NCBI RefSeq assembly: GCF_002860205.1
Contig: NZ_PGVB01000021.1
Coordinates: 102,730-166,729 of the forward strand
Length of the DNA: 64,000 bases
From: Bacillus sp. T33-2
GTDB lineage: Bacteria; Bacillota; Bacilli; Bacillales; Cytobacillaceae
Reading direction: 5' to 3'
Shown: in pieces, positions 17,139-26,739 of the stretch
Numbering within the stretch: position 1 is the stretch's first letter
Layout: every line of letters starts with the position of its first letter
Notes under the pieces: model-generated
What the model saw: only the letters and a program-made list of their open reading frames with translations
The model's database searches: none
What the model was told of the DNA's origin: nothing
Position numbers and translations under genes: made by a program

Positions 17139-17178
17139 AATTTACGCCTCCCTAGTTGATTTGAAAAAATGTAATGAT

Positions 17179-18411
17179 TTATGGTTCAAAAACAACCTTT
17201 ATTGCAGAACGGTTTTTCTTATTCGAAGCTGTATCAAGTGCGTCCCTGTAATCTTCCAGCGAGAATCTATGGGTTACCATCCTGGATAAATCGACTTTAC
17301 CGGCACGCATCAATTCTATTGCTATGTCAAATGTTCTTACCCTTTTTCCTTTATAATCCTCAGTACTATAAGCAAAGCTCCCCTTTACTTCCAACTCGTT
17401 GAGCCAGACTGTCGTCCAGTCAATTGCATCCAGAATGCCGGCTAATCCCAACAGGACGACTTTTCCCCCATTTTTTGAAAACCGAAGGGCATCATTCACG
17501 CTTTGTTTTTTCCCTACGCATTCAAATACAATATCTGCCCCTCCATGTATTACCTCAGGGCCAAAAATCGGCCTTAATACCTGTCCTTTCAAGGCTTTTG
17601 TCAAATTATCCACGTATGATTGTTTTTGTAGGAGAATGACCTCATCTGCCCCATAATGGTTAGCTAGATCAACTTGGAATTGGTGTTTTGCCAACACTAC
17701 TATTTTGCATGGGATTTCAAGAGCGCGGATGGCTGCAGCAACACATATTCCAATAACCCCCGCGCCTATGATAAGGACCGTGTCATTTTCGCGAGGCGGA
17801 TTCCTTAAAACACTATGTAAAGCACAGCTAAATGGCTCTACCATCACTCCGTTTAAATCGCTTACTGCTGCAGGCAGTTTAAAAACCTGGCTTTTATGGG
17901 CTACCAGGCAAGAACTCCAGCCGCCTCCTGTATCCTTGCAAGTGCCTATTAATAAACCCGGCGACAAGTATCCTTCGGTTTTTCTGGTACACAAGCTATA
18001 ATTGCCATTGAGGCATGCGGGACAATGCTCAGTTATTCCCCTGGTGGCACATGATAAAATCGGATCTACCACAACCCGGTCTCCAATATTCAAACCTGTT
18101 ATTTGTGAACCTAATTCGGCAATTTCACCGACAATTTCATGCCCAATTGTAAACGGAAAAGAGACATATGGAGAAGTAGATGGACTATCGTTCAGGAATA
18201 AAAGATTCAGGTCACTGCCGCAAATGCCGCTATACTTCACTTTTATTTTGACCCAATTTTCATTGGGAAGCTTCGGTTCCACCCCTTCATCAGACCGCAA
18301 ACAAGAAAGCTGAGGAGTCCAATAAAAAGAGGGAACAAACCTGCCCGCTATTTTGCTGAAAATATACCGGTGCATCTTATAATCGAACTGCAAAGCCTTC
18401 AACTCAATCAC
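17179..18411 (-). CDS. Zinc-dependent medium-chain dehydrogenase (threonine/sorbitol dehydrogenase type)
   Basis: A 410-residue enzyme. Catalytic zinc site: C64 (GICGSD), H91-E92 (IGHEIVGE). Structural zinc cysteines: C121, C130, C133 and C141. The NAD(P)-binding GAGVIG lies near residue 215. An N-terminal extension of about 35 residues precedes the usual fold. It would interconvert a secondary alcohol or polyol and a ketone. First gene of the minus-strand set with the aldolase and pssA-like gene, divergent from the lipid kinase with a shared 118-bp promoter region. Confidence 0.85.
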   Translation of the reverse strand: MIELKALQFDYKMHRYIFSKIAGRFVPSFYWTPQLSCLRSDEGVEPKLPNENWVKIKVKYSGICGSDLNLLFLNDSPSTSPYVSFPFTIGHEIVGEIAELGSQITGLNIGDRVVVDPILSCATRGITEHCPACLNGNYSLCTRKTEGYLSPGLLIGTCKDTGGGWSSCLVAHKSQVFKLPAAVSDLNGVMVEPFSCALHSVLRNPPRENDTVLIIGAGVIGICVAAAIRALEIPCKIVVLAKHQFQVDLANHYGADEVILLQKQSYVDNLTKALKGQVLRPIFGPEVIHGGADIVFECVGKKQSVNDALRFSKNGGKVVLLGLAGILDAIDWTTVWLNELEVKGSFAYSTEDYKGKRVRTFDIAIELMRAGKVDLSRMVTHRFSLEDYRDALDTASNKKNRSAIKVVFEP

Positions 18412-18529
18412 CTGGTTTCGTTTTTGGATTTCAAATGATAATTTGTCCCTGTCCCTTCCTTTCTATGCATTTTTTAGTTGATTATGGGAGAAAACATAAC
18501 CATGGAAAGATTATTTTAAAAATGGACAG

Positions 18530-19426
18530 GTGAGATTTTTGCATTGTTTTATTGTCAATAAAGTTTCTGGTAATGGAAGAGGACTAAAAGTCTGGACTGC
18601 TATTGAAAAGATCCTGCAGCAAAAACATATCGTCTATTCCGTGCATTTTACCCAAAAACGTAAAGACGCTACGCAAATAGTCATGGAACTGATAAACGAT
18701 AAAGAAACTTCTGTAATAATAGCAGTTGGCGGGGATGGGACGGTCAATGAGGTAATTAATGGTCTAGTCGGATGCCAGGTACCGCTGGGGATCATCCCGG
18801 CTGGTTCAGGGAATGATTTTTGCAGAGCACTGGGGGTGCCAATGAAATTCGATCAAGCTTTAGAACGCATTCTAAAACATGACAAAGAGCTAATTGATAT
18901 CGGCCGAGTTAATAACGAATACTTTGCTACAGTGGTGGGAATTGGATTTGATGGACAAGTAGCTAAAGTGACAAATAGCTCAAAATATAAAAAACTGTTG
19001 AATAGAATGCGGATGGGAGGAATTTCTTACATAGTCGGAGTAGTGAATGTGCTTTTGTATTATAAACCTACCGATGTGGTTTTAGAGATCGATAAAAAAC
19101 AGTTCAAAATTCCAAAAGTATGGCTTATAGCAGTTGCAAACTCACCTTACTATGCGGGAGGCATGTTAATTTGTCCAAATGCGACAAACAAGGATGGGTT
19201 ATTTGAAATTTGTATTGTGCAGGGAATCAGCAGATGGGGACTTTTGCGGATGCTTCCATTGGTTTTTAAGGGGAAACACATTTCTCACCCTTCTATTTCT
19301 ATTTTAAAAGGCAGAGAAATAGATATTCTCTCAGGTTCCCCAATGATTGCGCATGGGGACGGGGAGATTGTCGGTTCAACTCCAGTGAAGTTAACGGTTC
19401 AGCCCGGGTCATTATGTATCCTGTAG
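18530..19426 (+). CDS. Diacylglycerol kinase-type lipid kinase (YegS/DgkB family)
   Basis: A 298-residue soluble lipid kinase. The ATP-site motif GGDGTVNEV (67-75) and the GSGNDF motif (92-97) define the DAGK catalytic domain; the C-terminal beta domain ends with HGDGE. It phosphorylates diacylglycerol or a related lipid. The start is either GTG 18530 or TTG 18539; AGGTGAG sits closer to correct distance from the TTG. Divergent from the dehydrogenase-aldolase-pssA set, suggesting a shared lipid function. Confidence 0.85.
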   Translation: MRFLHCFIVNKVSGNGRGLKVWTAIEKILQQKHIVYSVHFTQKRKDATQIVMELINDKETSVIIAVGGDGTVNEVINGLVGCQVPLGIIPAGSGNDFCRALGVPMKFDQALERILKHDKELIDIGRVNNEYFATVVGIGFDGQVAKVTNSSKYKKLLNRMRMGGISYIVGVVNVLLYYKPTDVVLEIDKKQFKIPKVWLIAVANSPYYAGGMLICPNATNKDGLFEICIVQGISRWGLLRMLPLVFKGKHISHPSISILKGREIDILSGSPMIAHGDGEIVGSTPVKLTVQPGSLCIL

Positions 19427-19770
19427 CTTTGAAGTACACCATCCTAACACAGTTAAACACAGGAAATAAGTATAACCTGTTCCCTATGAAATATCTAATT
19501 TTAATATGAGGATGCTGGAATATGAAAGGATTGCTTTTGTCAGTATGGAATTACTTTAATCGGTTGTGGCCGGCAACCTATGTGTTTGGTTCCGGCATAA
19601 ACACCCAAAGAGACGGGCTGGCTCCATCCGCTGGAACCATAGAGCAATTGAATTGGGAAAGGAGGCAGCTTCACGACTTTGGCTTTCTTTTCTTTAAATA
19701 TTAACATCGAACTCCACTGCAGGAAGCTTCTCCTTCGGTTATGCATTATTCAATGTCCAAATCAACATTA
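19427..19770. other. Intergenic stretch with no supported gene
   Basis: It lies between the convergent lipid kinase and acyl-CoA ligase genes. A weak ACAGG...CCTGT inverted repeat lies near 19458. A 60-codon frame at 19522 has a passable GAGGATG site, but its sequence is not protein-like enough to call. Confidence 0.35.
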
Positions 19771-21363
19771 CTAATTTACTTTCTTTGGTCCCTTCCAATG
19801 CATTTCCCGCAAACGGTATTTTTGAAGTTTGCCAGTTGCAGTTTTTGGCAGGGAATGTACGAACTCTACCGCTTTAGGCGCTTTGAAATGGGCCATTTTG
19901 GATCTGCAAAACTCAATAATCTCTTCTTCTGTTACAATTGCCTCTGGCTTCAGTACAATGATCGCCTTTGGTACCTCTCCCCATTTTTCGTCGGGAATGG
20001 CAATCACCGCAGTCTCCAGTACGTCAGGGTGCCTGTAAAGAACACCTTCCACCTCAGTTGAAGAAATATTTTCTCCCCCGGATATAATCAAATCCTTCGC
20101 CCGGTCCTGTATTTCAATGAAGCCATCCGGATGGGTAACTGCCAAATCCCCCGTATGGAACCAGCCGTCCCTGATGGCGGCCGCTGTCGTTTCAGGATCC
20201 TTATAATATCCCTTCATTACAACGTTTCCACGGGTAATGATCTCACCAAGTTCCTTCCCATTCCAGGCAACTTCCTGCCCGTCTGCATGGACGACCTTTG
20301 TTTCACCGTTAAAAGCAAGCTCGATCCCTTGTCTTGCCTTGATAGAAGACTGTTCATCCGCCGATTTTCCCTCAAATTCTTTTTTCCATTCACAATACAG
20401 GATGAATGGAGAGGTTTCCGTAAGGCCATAAACATGGATCATATTCAGTCCTAGTATTTCCTGGGCTTTTTGAATCACAGCCGCTGATGGCGGTGCACCA
20501 GCTGTGGCCATGCGCAGGCGGGTCTTGATTGTGAACTCCCTAGCTTTTGGATCATTAATAAGCATATTGACGACAGTTGGTGCACCGCATAATAGAGTGA
20601 TATTTTTACTGTTGAATAGTTCCAGGATAAGAGGCGGATCCACCTTCCTTAAGCATACATGCGTGGCACCGGCTGCAGTAATCGCCCACACACCGCCCCA
20701 TCCGTTTGCATGGAACATCGGCAAAGTATGGAGATAAACATCGTCATGGTGAACTCCCAGGTGGTACATGAAATTGGCCGCATTCAGGTAATTTCCTCTA
20801 TGGGTTAACATCACGCCTTTTGGTTTTGAAGTTGTACCACTAGTATAATTCAGCGTGAGCAGCTGATTTTCATCTATTTCTGCCAATCGGATTTCATAAT
20901 TTTCCGGAGCGTGCTGAAGAAACGCCTCATAATCAACCCCGTTTAAAGAACTACTATGGCCTTGTACAGAAACGACCACAATCTGTTCCAGGGAAAGGTT
21001 TCCTTTTATTTCCTCTATTGGACCGCTGAATTCTTCATCAATAATCAGCATTTTCGCATCACTATGATTGATTATGTACTCCAAATCTCCTGCTGATAAA
21101 CGGTAATTCAAAGGCACCATGACAGCACCAAGCTGGCAGATTCCATAAAAACACTCCAGCATATAATGTGTGTTGGGCAGCATAACCGCAACATGGTCAC
21201 CATTGCGGATACCTGCATTATGTAATGCCGCTGACAGCCGATCTGTACGCTCTGCGAATTCTTTGTACGTAAATTCCTTCTCTCCATCGATAACAGCTGT
21301 TTTTTGGGGGTAATATTTTACCGCCCTTCGCTTCCAATCCAGTGGGGTGAGTGCAGAAATCAC
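19771..21363 (-). CDS. AMP-forming acyl-CoA ligase
   Basis: A 530-residue adenylate-forming enzyme that activates a fatty acid with ATP and CoA. Motifs: phosphate-binding YTSGTTSKPKG (173-183), YGLTETSP, the hinge segment GWFHTGDLAVTHPDGFIEI, DRAKDLIISGGENIS, and the C-terminal catalytic lysine in PKTATGKLQK. The sequence is closest in pattern to the medium/long-chain ligase group of Bacilli. It stands alone, well away from the large acyl-CoA cluster at 31-51 kb, and has no copy of that cluster's operator. Confidence 0.88.
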   Translation of the reverse strand: MISALTPLDWKRRAVKYYPQKTAVIDGEKEFTYKEFAERTDRLSAALHNAGIRNGDHVAVMLPNTHYMLECFYGICQLGAVMVPLNYRLSAGDLEYIINHSDAKMLIIDEEFSGPIEEIKGNLSLEQIVVVSVQGHSSSLNGVDYEAFLQHAPENYEIRLAEIDENQLLTLNYTSGTTSKPKGVMLTHRGNYLNAANFMYHLGVHHDDVYLHTLPMFHANGWGGVWAITAAGATHVCLRKVDPPLILELFNSKNITLLCGAPTVVNMLINDPKAREFTIKTRLRMATAGAPPSAAVIQKAQEILGLNMIHVYGLTETSPFILYCEWKKEFEGKSADEQSSIKARQGIELAFNGETKVVHADGQEVAWNGKELGEIITRGNVVMKGYYKDPETTAAAIRDGWFHTGDLAVTHPDGFIEIQDRAKDLIISGGENISSTEVEGVLYRHPDVLETAVIAIPDEKWGEVPKAIIVLKPEAIVTEEEIIEFCRSKMAHFKAPKAVEFVHSLPKTATGKLQKYRLREMHWKGPKKVN

Positions 21364-21529
21364 ATTATCACAACTCCTTTTCTGACATACATTATTTTTT
21401 CAATAAAAATAACTTCATAATCGGATAGCACTTACATTAAGAATATACCCTATTTTTCCTGTACTTTAAATATAAAGTTACAGAACTTTTATAATAGTCA
21501 AACAAATTTTAACCTAGGCAAAATCACAA

Positions 21530-21576
21530 TAAAGCCCCTGGATGCTGCGATACGAGATACCAAGGGCTTTATTATG
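21530..21576 (-). terminator. Terminator of the cysteine synthase operon
   Basis: AATAAAGCCC and GGGCTTTATT pair at the base of a long hairpin immediately beyond the cysK-like stop at 21584. The symmetrical stem could also act on the other strand. Confidence 0.65.
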
Positions 21577-21583
21577 CATAATT

Positions 21584-22528
21584 TTATCTTTCGCCAAACG
21601 AAAATAAATCACTTGAAAGGTATCGTTCCCCTGTATCACATGCGATACAGACAACGACTTCATCCGGCTTCAGCCGTTTTGCCACTTTGATGGCCGCAAA
21701 GCAGGCAGCGCCCGAGGAAGGTCCGACCAGGATTCCTTCTTCCCGCGCGAGGCGCCTAGTGATATCGTATGCCTCCTCATCTTTAATCTGATGGATTTCA
21801 TCATAGACATCTTGGTTAAGTATGGCAGGTATGAATCCGGGACTTGTTCCGACCAGCTTGTGTTTACCTGGTTTTCCGCCGGACAACACAGGAGATCCAG
21901 CCGGTTCAACGACATGCACCTCTAAACCAGGGTATGCATCTTTTAAAACTTCCCCTGTACCGGTGATTGTTCCACCGGTTCCTGATGTAGCAACAAAGGC
22001 ACTTAAAGGCCTTTTAAGCTCCTGCATAGCTTCGATAATTTCCAACGCGGTCGTTTTTCGGTGGGCTTCAGGGTTTGCGCTGTTTTCAAATTGCATTGGA
22101 ACAAAGCTGCTTGGAATTTCAGCGGCAATTTCCAATGCCTTTTTTATAGATCCTGGCATTTTTTCGTCACCCGGAGTCAGGACAACTTCAGCCCCATATG
22201 CCTTTAATAGATTAATTCTTTCTGCTGTCATCGTATCAGGCATTACGAGAATAGCCTTATAACCACGTGCCGCTGCGTTCATTGCGATCCCGATTCCTGT
22301 GTTGCCGCTGGTCGGTTCGATAATGACCGATCCAGGTATCAGCTTTCCTTCTTTTTCAGCTTGTTCAATCATGTTAAATGAGGCCCTGTCTTTCACGCTC
22401 CTGCTTGGATTCATAAATTCCAGTTTAAGATAAACAGAGGCGCCGCCCTCGGGCGCAAGCCTGTTTAATTTCACCAATGGTGTATCTCCGATTAAATCTG
22501 CGATGTTGTTTACTGCTCTCATTTGCAT
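21584..22528 (-). CDS. cysK: Cysteine synthase (O-acetylserine sulfhydrylase)
   Basis: A 314-residue PLP enzyme that makes cysteine from O-acetylserine and sulfide. The PLP lysine is K46 in NPSRSVKDRAS, a variant of the usual NPG(S/Q)SVKDR. The substrate loop TSGNTG is at 73-78 and the phosphate-binding GTGGTITG lies near 180. Because of the variant loop it may be a paralogue rather than the main CysK. Third gene of an operon behind DUF3219 and LLM flavoprotein genes (14-bp gap). AAAGAGAG precedes the ATG. Confidence 0.85.
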   Translation of the reverse strand: MQMRAVNNIADLIGDTPLVKLNRLAPEGGASVYLKLEFMNPSRSVKDRASFNMIEQAEKEGKLIPGSVIIEPTSGNTGIGIAMNAAARGYKAILVMPDTMTAERINLLKAYGAEVVLTPGDEKMPGSIKKALEIAAEIPSSFVPMQFENSANPEAHRKTTALEIIEAMQELKRPLSAFVATSGTGGTITGTGEVLKDAYPGLEVHVVEPAGSPVLSGGKPGKHKLVGTSPGFIPAILNQDVYDEIHQIKDEEAYDITRRLAREEGILVGPSSGAACFAAIKVAKRLKPDEVVVCIACDTGERYLSSDLFSFGER

Positions 22529-22542
22529 GTCAACTCTCTTTC

Positions 22543-23556
22543 TTAATGCATTTTCTCTTGTTGTAAGTATTCGTTTGCAATCAGACGGTAGGACTGGATT
22601 CGGTCTTCCGGGGAATGCGTGATGGTGACAATCATGATTTCATCCGCTTTATATTTATCTCTTAGATCATTGAGTTTATTTGTCACTTCAGCTGGATTGC
22701 CGATGATCAAATTCTGTTTCATTTTATCAAATGCAACTTTTTCTTTGTCATCCAACTTATGCTGCTTTGCTTCCGATATAGAAGGAACACGGTTCGCCCC
22801 CTGCCCGCCACTCTTTTGCAGTCCCCAAATAAGCGGACTTAACGCAGTCTCTTCTGCTTTTTCTGTCGTCTCCGCGCAAATGGCTGAAACAGCCAGGATT
22901 ACATAGGGTCGTTGATTTTCTCTTTTGGGTTGAAAGGAATCTATGTATTGCTTAATGATAGCCGTACCGTCGCTGTCGCTCATAAACTTTCCGAATGTGT
23001 AGGCCATGCCATTTTCCGCAGCCAGCAGTGCGCTTTTTTTACCTGTGCCGAGAAGGAAAGGCATAGGAGATTTATCTGGAAGTGGCGCAGCGGTCAATTT
23101 AACATACTCATGGCCTGAAGGAAAATCATTGTCCAAGAAACATAGCAGGTCCTTCACCAGTTCAGGCATTCTCCACACTTGCTGAAGGAAGTTATCTGAC
23201 AAAGCATTGGTCGCTTCAGCAGAACCACCAGGGGCCCTGCCAATGCCGATGTCAATGCGGCCGGGAAACAACACCGCCAGCATGTTATATACTTCCGCAA
23301 CCTTATATGGCTTATAATGAGGCAACAGAACAGCGCCAGAGCCAATTCGGATGGTATTTGTTTTGGCGCCAATGAGACTTAACATCACTTCAGGTGCAGA
23401 ACACGCAAGACCTGCTAAATCATGGTGTTCAGCAATCCAGTAGCGCTCATAGCCAAGCGCTTCTGCCACTTGGGCCAGTTTCACTGATTCAAACAATGCC
23501 TCTTTTGCCGTCTGATTCGTAGAAATCGGCGATTGATCTAAAATGCTTATCTTCAT
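22543..23556 (-). CDS. LLM-class flavin-dependent oxidoreductase
   Basis: A 337-residue luciferase-like flavoprotein with a TIM-barrel fold, typically using FMNH2 and O2. The start MKISILDQSP and the motifs RYWIAEHHDLAGLACSAPEV, IRIGSGAVLLPHY and RIDIGIGRAPGGSAEATNAL are classic for the MsnO8-like subgroup. The second ATG (23556) is chosen because GAAGAAGG lies 7 nt upstream; an ATG 6 bases earlier is too close. Operon with a DUF3219 protein and cysteine synthase, which suggests a role in sulfur compound metabolism (inference). Confidence 0.85.
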   Translation of the reverse strand: MKISILDQSPISTNQTAKEALFESVKLAQVAEALGYERYWIAEHHDLAGLACSAPEVMLSLIGAKTNTIRIGSGAVLLPHYKPYKVAEVYNMLAVLFPGRIDIGIGRAPGGSAEATNALSDNFLQQVWRMPELVKDLLCFLDNDFPSGHEYVKLTAAPLPDKSPMPFLLGTGKKSALLAAENGMAYTFGKFMSDSDGTAIIKQYIDSFQPKRENQRPYVILAVSAICAETTEKAEETALSPLIWGLQKSGGQGANRVPSISEAKQHKLDDKEKVAFDKMKQNLIIGNPAEVTNKLNDLRDKYKADEIMIVTITHSPEDRIQSYRLIANEYLQQEKMH

Positions 23557-23571
23557 GAACATGCCTTCTTC

Positions 23572-23856
23572 CTAATTCTCTGTTTCAATCAAACTGAGTT
23601 TATAAGTTCCAACACGGCCTTTTTCGTATAAATTCGTCACTGAAGTGGAATATTGATGGATTTTGCCCTTAAACGACAAATCTCTCTCTGGGACGTTTAC
23701 ATCAAACGTTTCTTCATACAGCAACGTGGTTATGTCATGGTATTCCTTGCTTGTCACTTTAAACTCCACTGAAATTTTAATTAAACCATTCACTGTTTCC
23801 TGTTGATAACTGTTTATATGAATTAACGTGTCATTTAAGAGAATTTCTTTAACCAA
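23572..23856 (-). CDS. DUF3219-family protein (YkvR-like)
   Basis: A 94-residue protein recognised by the pattern INSYQQETVNGLIKISVEFK and RDLSFKGKIHQYSTSVTNLY, typical of B. subtilis YkvR and relatives. Predicted all-beta and soluble. It starts at TTG 23856 after GGGAG. First gene of the operon with the LLM flavoprotein and cysteine synthase; no function known. Confidence 0.75.
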   Translation of the reverse strand: MVKEILLNDTLIHINSYQQETVNGLIKISVEFKVTSKEYHDITTLLYEETFDVNVPERDLSFKGKIHQYSTSVTNLYEKGRVGTYKLSLIETEN

Positions 23857-23969
23857 ATAATCGTCTCCCTAAATTTTATTTTAAGGATAGCACCTGGACA
23901 TAAGTTAAGCAAACATTGTCAGTCAGTGACCTTCTTAATCAAACTGACAGATGCTTGAATCGTCAATTT

Positions 23970-24004
23970 AAAAAGCAACAGGACATCATTTCTCCTCTGT
24001 TGCT
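23970..24004 (-). terminator. Terminator of the amino-acid-oxidase-like gene
   Basis: AGCAACAG (23974-23981) pairs with CTGTTGCT (23997-24004). On the minus strand this directly follows the stop codon and is followed by TTTTT. Confidence 0.75.
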
Positions 24005-25110
24005 CATCGCATATCATAATCATTCAAATTTATATCCAAATCCATTTCGAGTGCCAGTTTTGCCAGTTGGCTCCCGATATATGGCCCCATGGTCAAACCG
24101 GACGCCCCAAGTCCATTTGCAACTATTATGCCATCCCAGCCTGGCAGTGGGCCAATCACCGGACGAGAATTTGGTGTGAATGGTCGAAAACCAACGCGTG
24201 CCTCCTGAAAGGTACTATCCGATAAACCAGGAGCAAGTGCCAAGCCCTTATTTAAGATTTTCTGAAGGCCACCTGCTGTAATCCGAACATCATACCCGTC
24301 TATATCGTCTTCCTGTGTTGCCCCTATGACGACCCTCTGGCCGTCAAAAGCCAAAAGGTATTCATTAGAAGGCGGTATGATGATAGGCCAATTTTCTGTG
24401 TTCCCGGCATCAGGAACGTGTACATGCACAATCTGCCCTTTTTGAAAATTTACTTTGAAATCAGTGCCCAAAGGCTGCAACAATTGGTTTGCCCATGCTC
24501 CTGCACACACAATTACCTTGTCACACGAATAACTTTTATCGCCGAGAGTAATTCCTGTTACACGGTTGCCATTATATTGCAGCGATGCGTCTCCGGTTAA
24601 AAATGTTGCGCCATTCCTCCGTGCAGAACGCAATAATGCATCCCTCAGCGCACGGCCATCCACACGGGCTGCTCCGCTAATATGAAGGGAATGGTAGCTG
24701 TCTGTCAGCAGTGGAAACAGTTCCCGGGCTTCTTGTTCATCAAGCTGTGTAATTTTTCCAATTTCCGGCGCGTCTACCTTTCGTTCTTGTGCCAGCTCTT
24801 GCATCGCTCTGATTTTTTCCATATCTCTATGTATAATGAGAACCCCTACTTGGCGATAGCCGGTTTCTGTTTCGCCTTGTCTTTCAAGATCTTCTATTAA
24901 TCGAGGGTAGAAGCGTGTCCCCTCCTTTTCCAGATGGTACAAAGCCTGGTTGTGCTGTGAGAGCCAGGGGAAGATGATGCCTGCAGCTGCAGCCGTGGCC
25001 TGCCCTTTATCGTTTCGGTCTATAATGAGAACTTGAGCATCCATTTTTGATATCTGATATGCTGTGGATGCCCCAAGAATTCCAGCCCCGATAATTATGA
25101 CATTTTTCAT
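24004..25110 (-). CDS. DAO-family FAD-dependent oxidoreductase (glycine/D-amino-acid oxidase-like)
   Basis: A 368-residue flavoprotein. The FAD-binding motif IIGAGILGASTAY is at residues 5-17, and the second family motif near the C-terminus is VGFRPFTPNSRPVIGPLPGW followed by GLGASGLTMGP. Members oxidise amino acids, sarcosine or related amines. The residues that would define the substrate cannot be read from sequence alone. GGAAAGGG precedes the ATG; monocistronic. Confidence 0.85.
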   Translation of the reverse strand: MKNVIIIGAGILGASTAYQISKMDAQVLIIDRNDKGQATAAAAGIIFPWLSQHNQALYHLEKEGTRFYPRLIEDLERQGETETGYRQVGVLIIHRDMEKIRAMQELAQERKVDAPEIGKITQLDEQEARELFPLLTDSYHSLHISGAARVDGRALRDALLRSARRNGATFLTGDASLQYNGNRVTGITLGDKSYSCDKVIVCAGAWANQLLQPLGTDFKVNFQKGQIVHVHVPDAGNTENWPIIIPPSNEYLLAFDGQRVVIGATQEDDIDGYDVRITAGGLQKILNKGLALAPGLSDSTFQEARVGFRPFTPNSRPVIGPLPGWDGIIVANGLGASGLTMGPYIGSQLAKLALEMDLDINLNDYDMR

Positions 25111-25480
25111 GACCAGTACCCTTTCCTGAATAACATTTATGTTCGAATTCCTACCCTATAATATAACTAATGCGTCAGGAAATTATAAAGATAGCTGGAA
25201 TGATGTCTCGTTTTTAACACAAGAAGAAAATGTAATCTTGCCGACTGCTTCCCCATTACTTACGGATTTGGACGCCTTGCTAATAAATCGTTAACAAACG
25301 GGAACTCTAACAATGATTAGTGGAACTTTTTTTGAAGCATTTTATTGTCGCTTACGTTGATTTTGTTGGCAACAATAAATTCCAATGGTTGCAATAAACC
25401 CCTGCTCATGGAATGAAATAAATGCTTATTCGGAAGGTTACCCTAAGATGGCAATTTAACATTAAAAGGAGCGGGAAATA
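25111..25480. other. Divergent intergenic region, nothing distinctive
   Basis: It separates the minus-strand flavoprotein and the plus-strand epimerase genes and must hold both promoters. No hairpin, repeat or reading frame stood out beyond the AAAGGAG site at its end. Confidence 0.4.
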
Positions 25481-26389
25481 GTGAAAGTAGTCGTAACAGG
25501 AGCAGCAGGCAAAATCGGCCGATGGACCGTCAGGACAATCTTGGAGGCAGGCCATGAGGTTATAGCTTCAGATAGGAAATTAAGGGAGGAATCTGCATCC
25601 AAAAATTTTATACAAGCTGATTTACGCAATTTTGGCCAGGTAATCCAGCTATTGAGTGGATGTGATGCAGTGGTGCACCTTGGAAATATTCCTACCGATG
25701 TCAGGAATACATCTCAAGCGATTTTTGAAAATAACATGCTTGTAAATTTTAATATCCTCGAGGCTTGTAAAGATTTAAAAATTCCTAAAGTTGTTTGGGC
25801 ATCCAGCGAAACTGTTTTGGGCTATCCTTTTGTTCCGGAGGAGTTGAGCTACCTTCCTGTGGACGAAGAGCATCCAACGATAATCAAGTCCTCATATGCT
25901 ATGGCAAAGCGGCTGACTGAAAACCTTTCACAAATGTTTAACCAGCTTGCTAACACGCAAGTAGTTGCTCTTCGCTTTGCAAATTGTTACGAGCCTGATG
26001 AGTATGAAAAAATCCCCATCATGCATTGGAGTGAAGAGGGACAAAGGGAAATTCAAAAGAAAAATGCGTGGGCTTACTGCGATGTAAGGGACGCGGCAAG
26101 GGCGTGTCTTCTTGCAATAGAAAAAGACAATTTAGGATTTGAAATATTCCATATCACTGCCCCGGACACCATTTTTCCAGAACCGAGTCAGGATCTAGTG
26201 AATCGATTTTTCCCAAAAGTACCTCTAAAGCGCCCTGTAGAGGGGCACGAGACTCTCATGGCAATCGATAAAGCTAAAAAGATCCTTGGTTATGAACCAC
26301 GTTATACGTGGCGCAATGTTCTAAATGAGGATGGCAAAACCAAGCCACTCCCCGAGGATCAGCTTGCTTTATCAAAAACAAATATTTAA
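25481..26389 (+). CDS. NAD-dependent epimerase/dehydratase family protein
   Basis: A 302-residue extended short-chain dehydrogenase. The dinucleotide motif is GAAGKIG (7-13) and the active-site pair is in SYAMAKRL (Tyr and Lys of YxxxK). WASSETVLGYP is the usual preceding strand with the catalytic Ser/Thr. It starts at GTG with AAAGGAGCGGG upstream. It is related to nucleotide-sugar or uronate dehydrogenase-like enzymes, with no neighbours that fix the substrate. A terminator follows 80 bp downstream. Confidence 0.82.
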   Translation: MKVVVTGAAGKIGRWTVRTILEAGHEVIASDRKLREESASKNFIQADLRNFGQVIQLLSGCDAVVHLGNIPTDVRNTSQAIFENNMLVNFNILEACKDLKIPKVVWASSETVLGYPFVPEELSYLPVDEEHPTIIKSSYAMAKRLTENLSQMFNQLANTQVVALRFANCYEPDEYEKIPIMHWSEEGQREIQKKNAWAYCDVRDAARACLLAIEKDNLGFEIFHITAPDTIFPEPSQDLVNRFFPKVPLKRPVEGHETLMAIDKAKKILGYEPRYTWRNVLNEDGKTKPLPEDQLALSKTNI

Positions 26390-26469
26390 CAAGACCCAGG
26401 CCTGGAAGCAGGCCAATCAAAACGTTCATAGGTACCGGTTCATCTGGAGCCGACATGATTTATACTAGT

Positions 26470-26515
26470 AGCCCTCCGGTGGCTCCCCTGGGAGTGAAAC
26501 GGGGGCTTTTTAGTG
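26470..26515 (+). terminator. Terminator of the epimerase gene
   Basis: AGCCC (26470-26474) pairs with GGGCT (26503-26507), enclosing an inner GGCTCCCCTGGGAG hairpin, followed by TTTTT. Confidence 0.65.
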
Positions 26516-26739
26516 TAAACACAGCCAGCCTTTCAGTTATTGCACCCGCTCAGTATGAACACCCAAAACATATAGTACATTGAACATAATGGAGATGGGA
26601 TGCTCAAAAAAGATTAAGGTTACGCCCCACTCGAACCCTTTCTTCCACATTTTTGATAAACGCCAGCCCAAAAGTGATTCTACCTGTTTTGATTTTTAAA
26701 TTAAAATGGTGCAATCAAAAGTATATAAAACATAACATA

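Noticed and set aside
19522..19704. 60-codon plus-strand frame after the lipid kinase
   Set aside because: It has a passable ribosome site, but the sequence shows no domain and overlaps an equally long opposite frame. Not supported.
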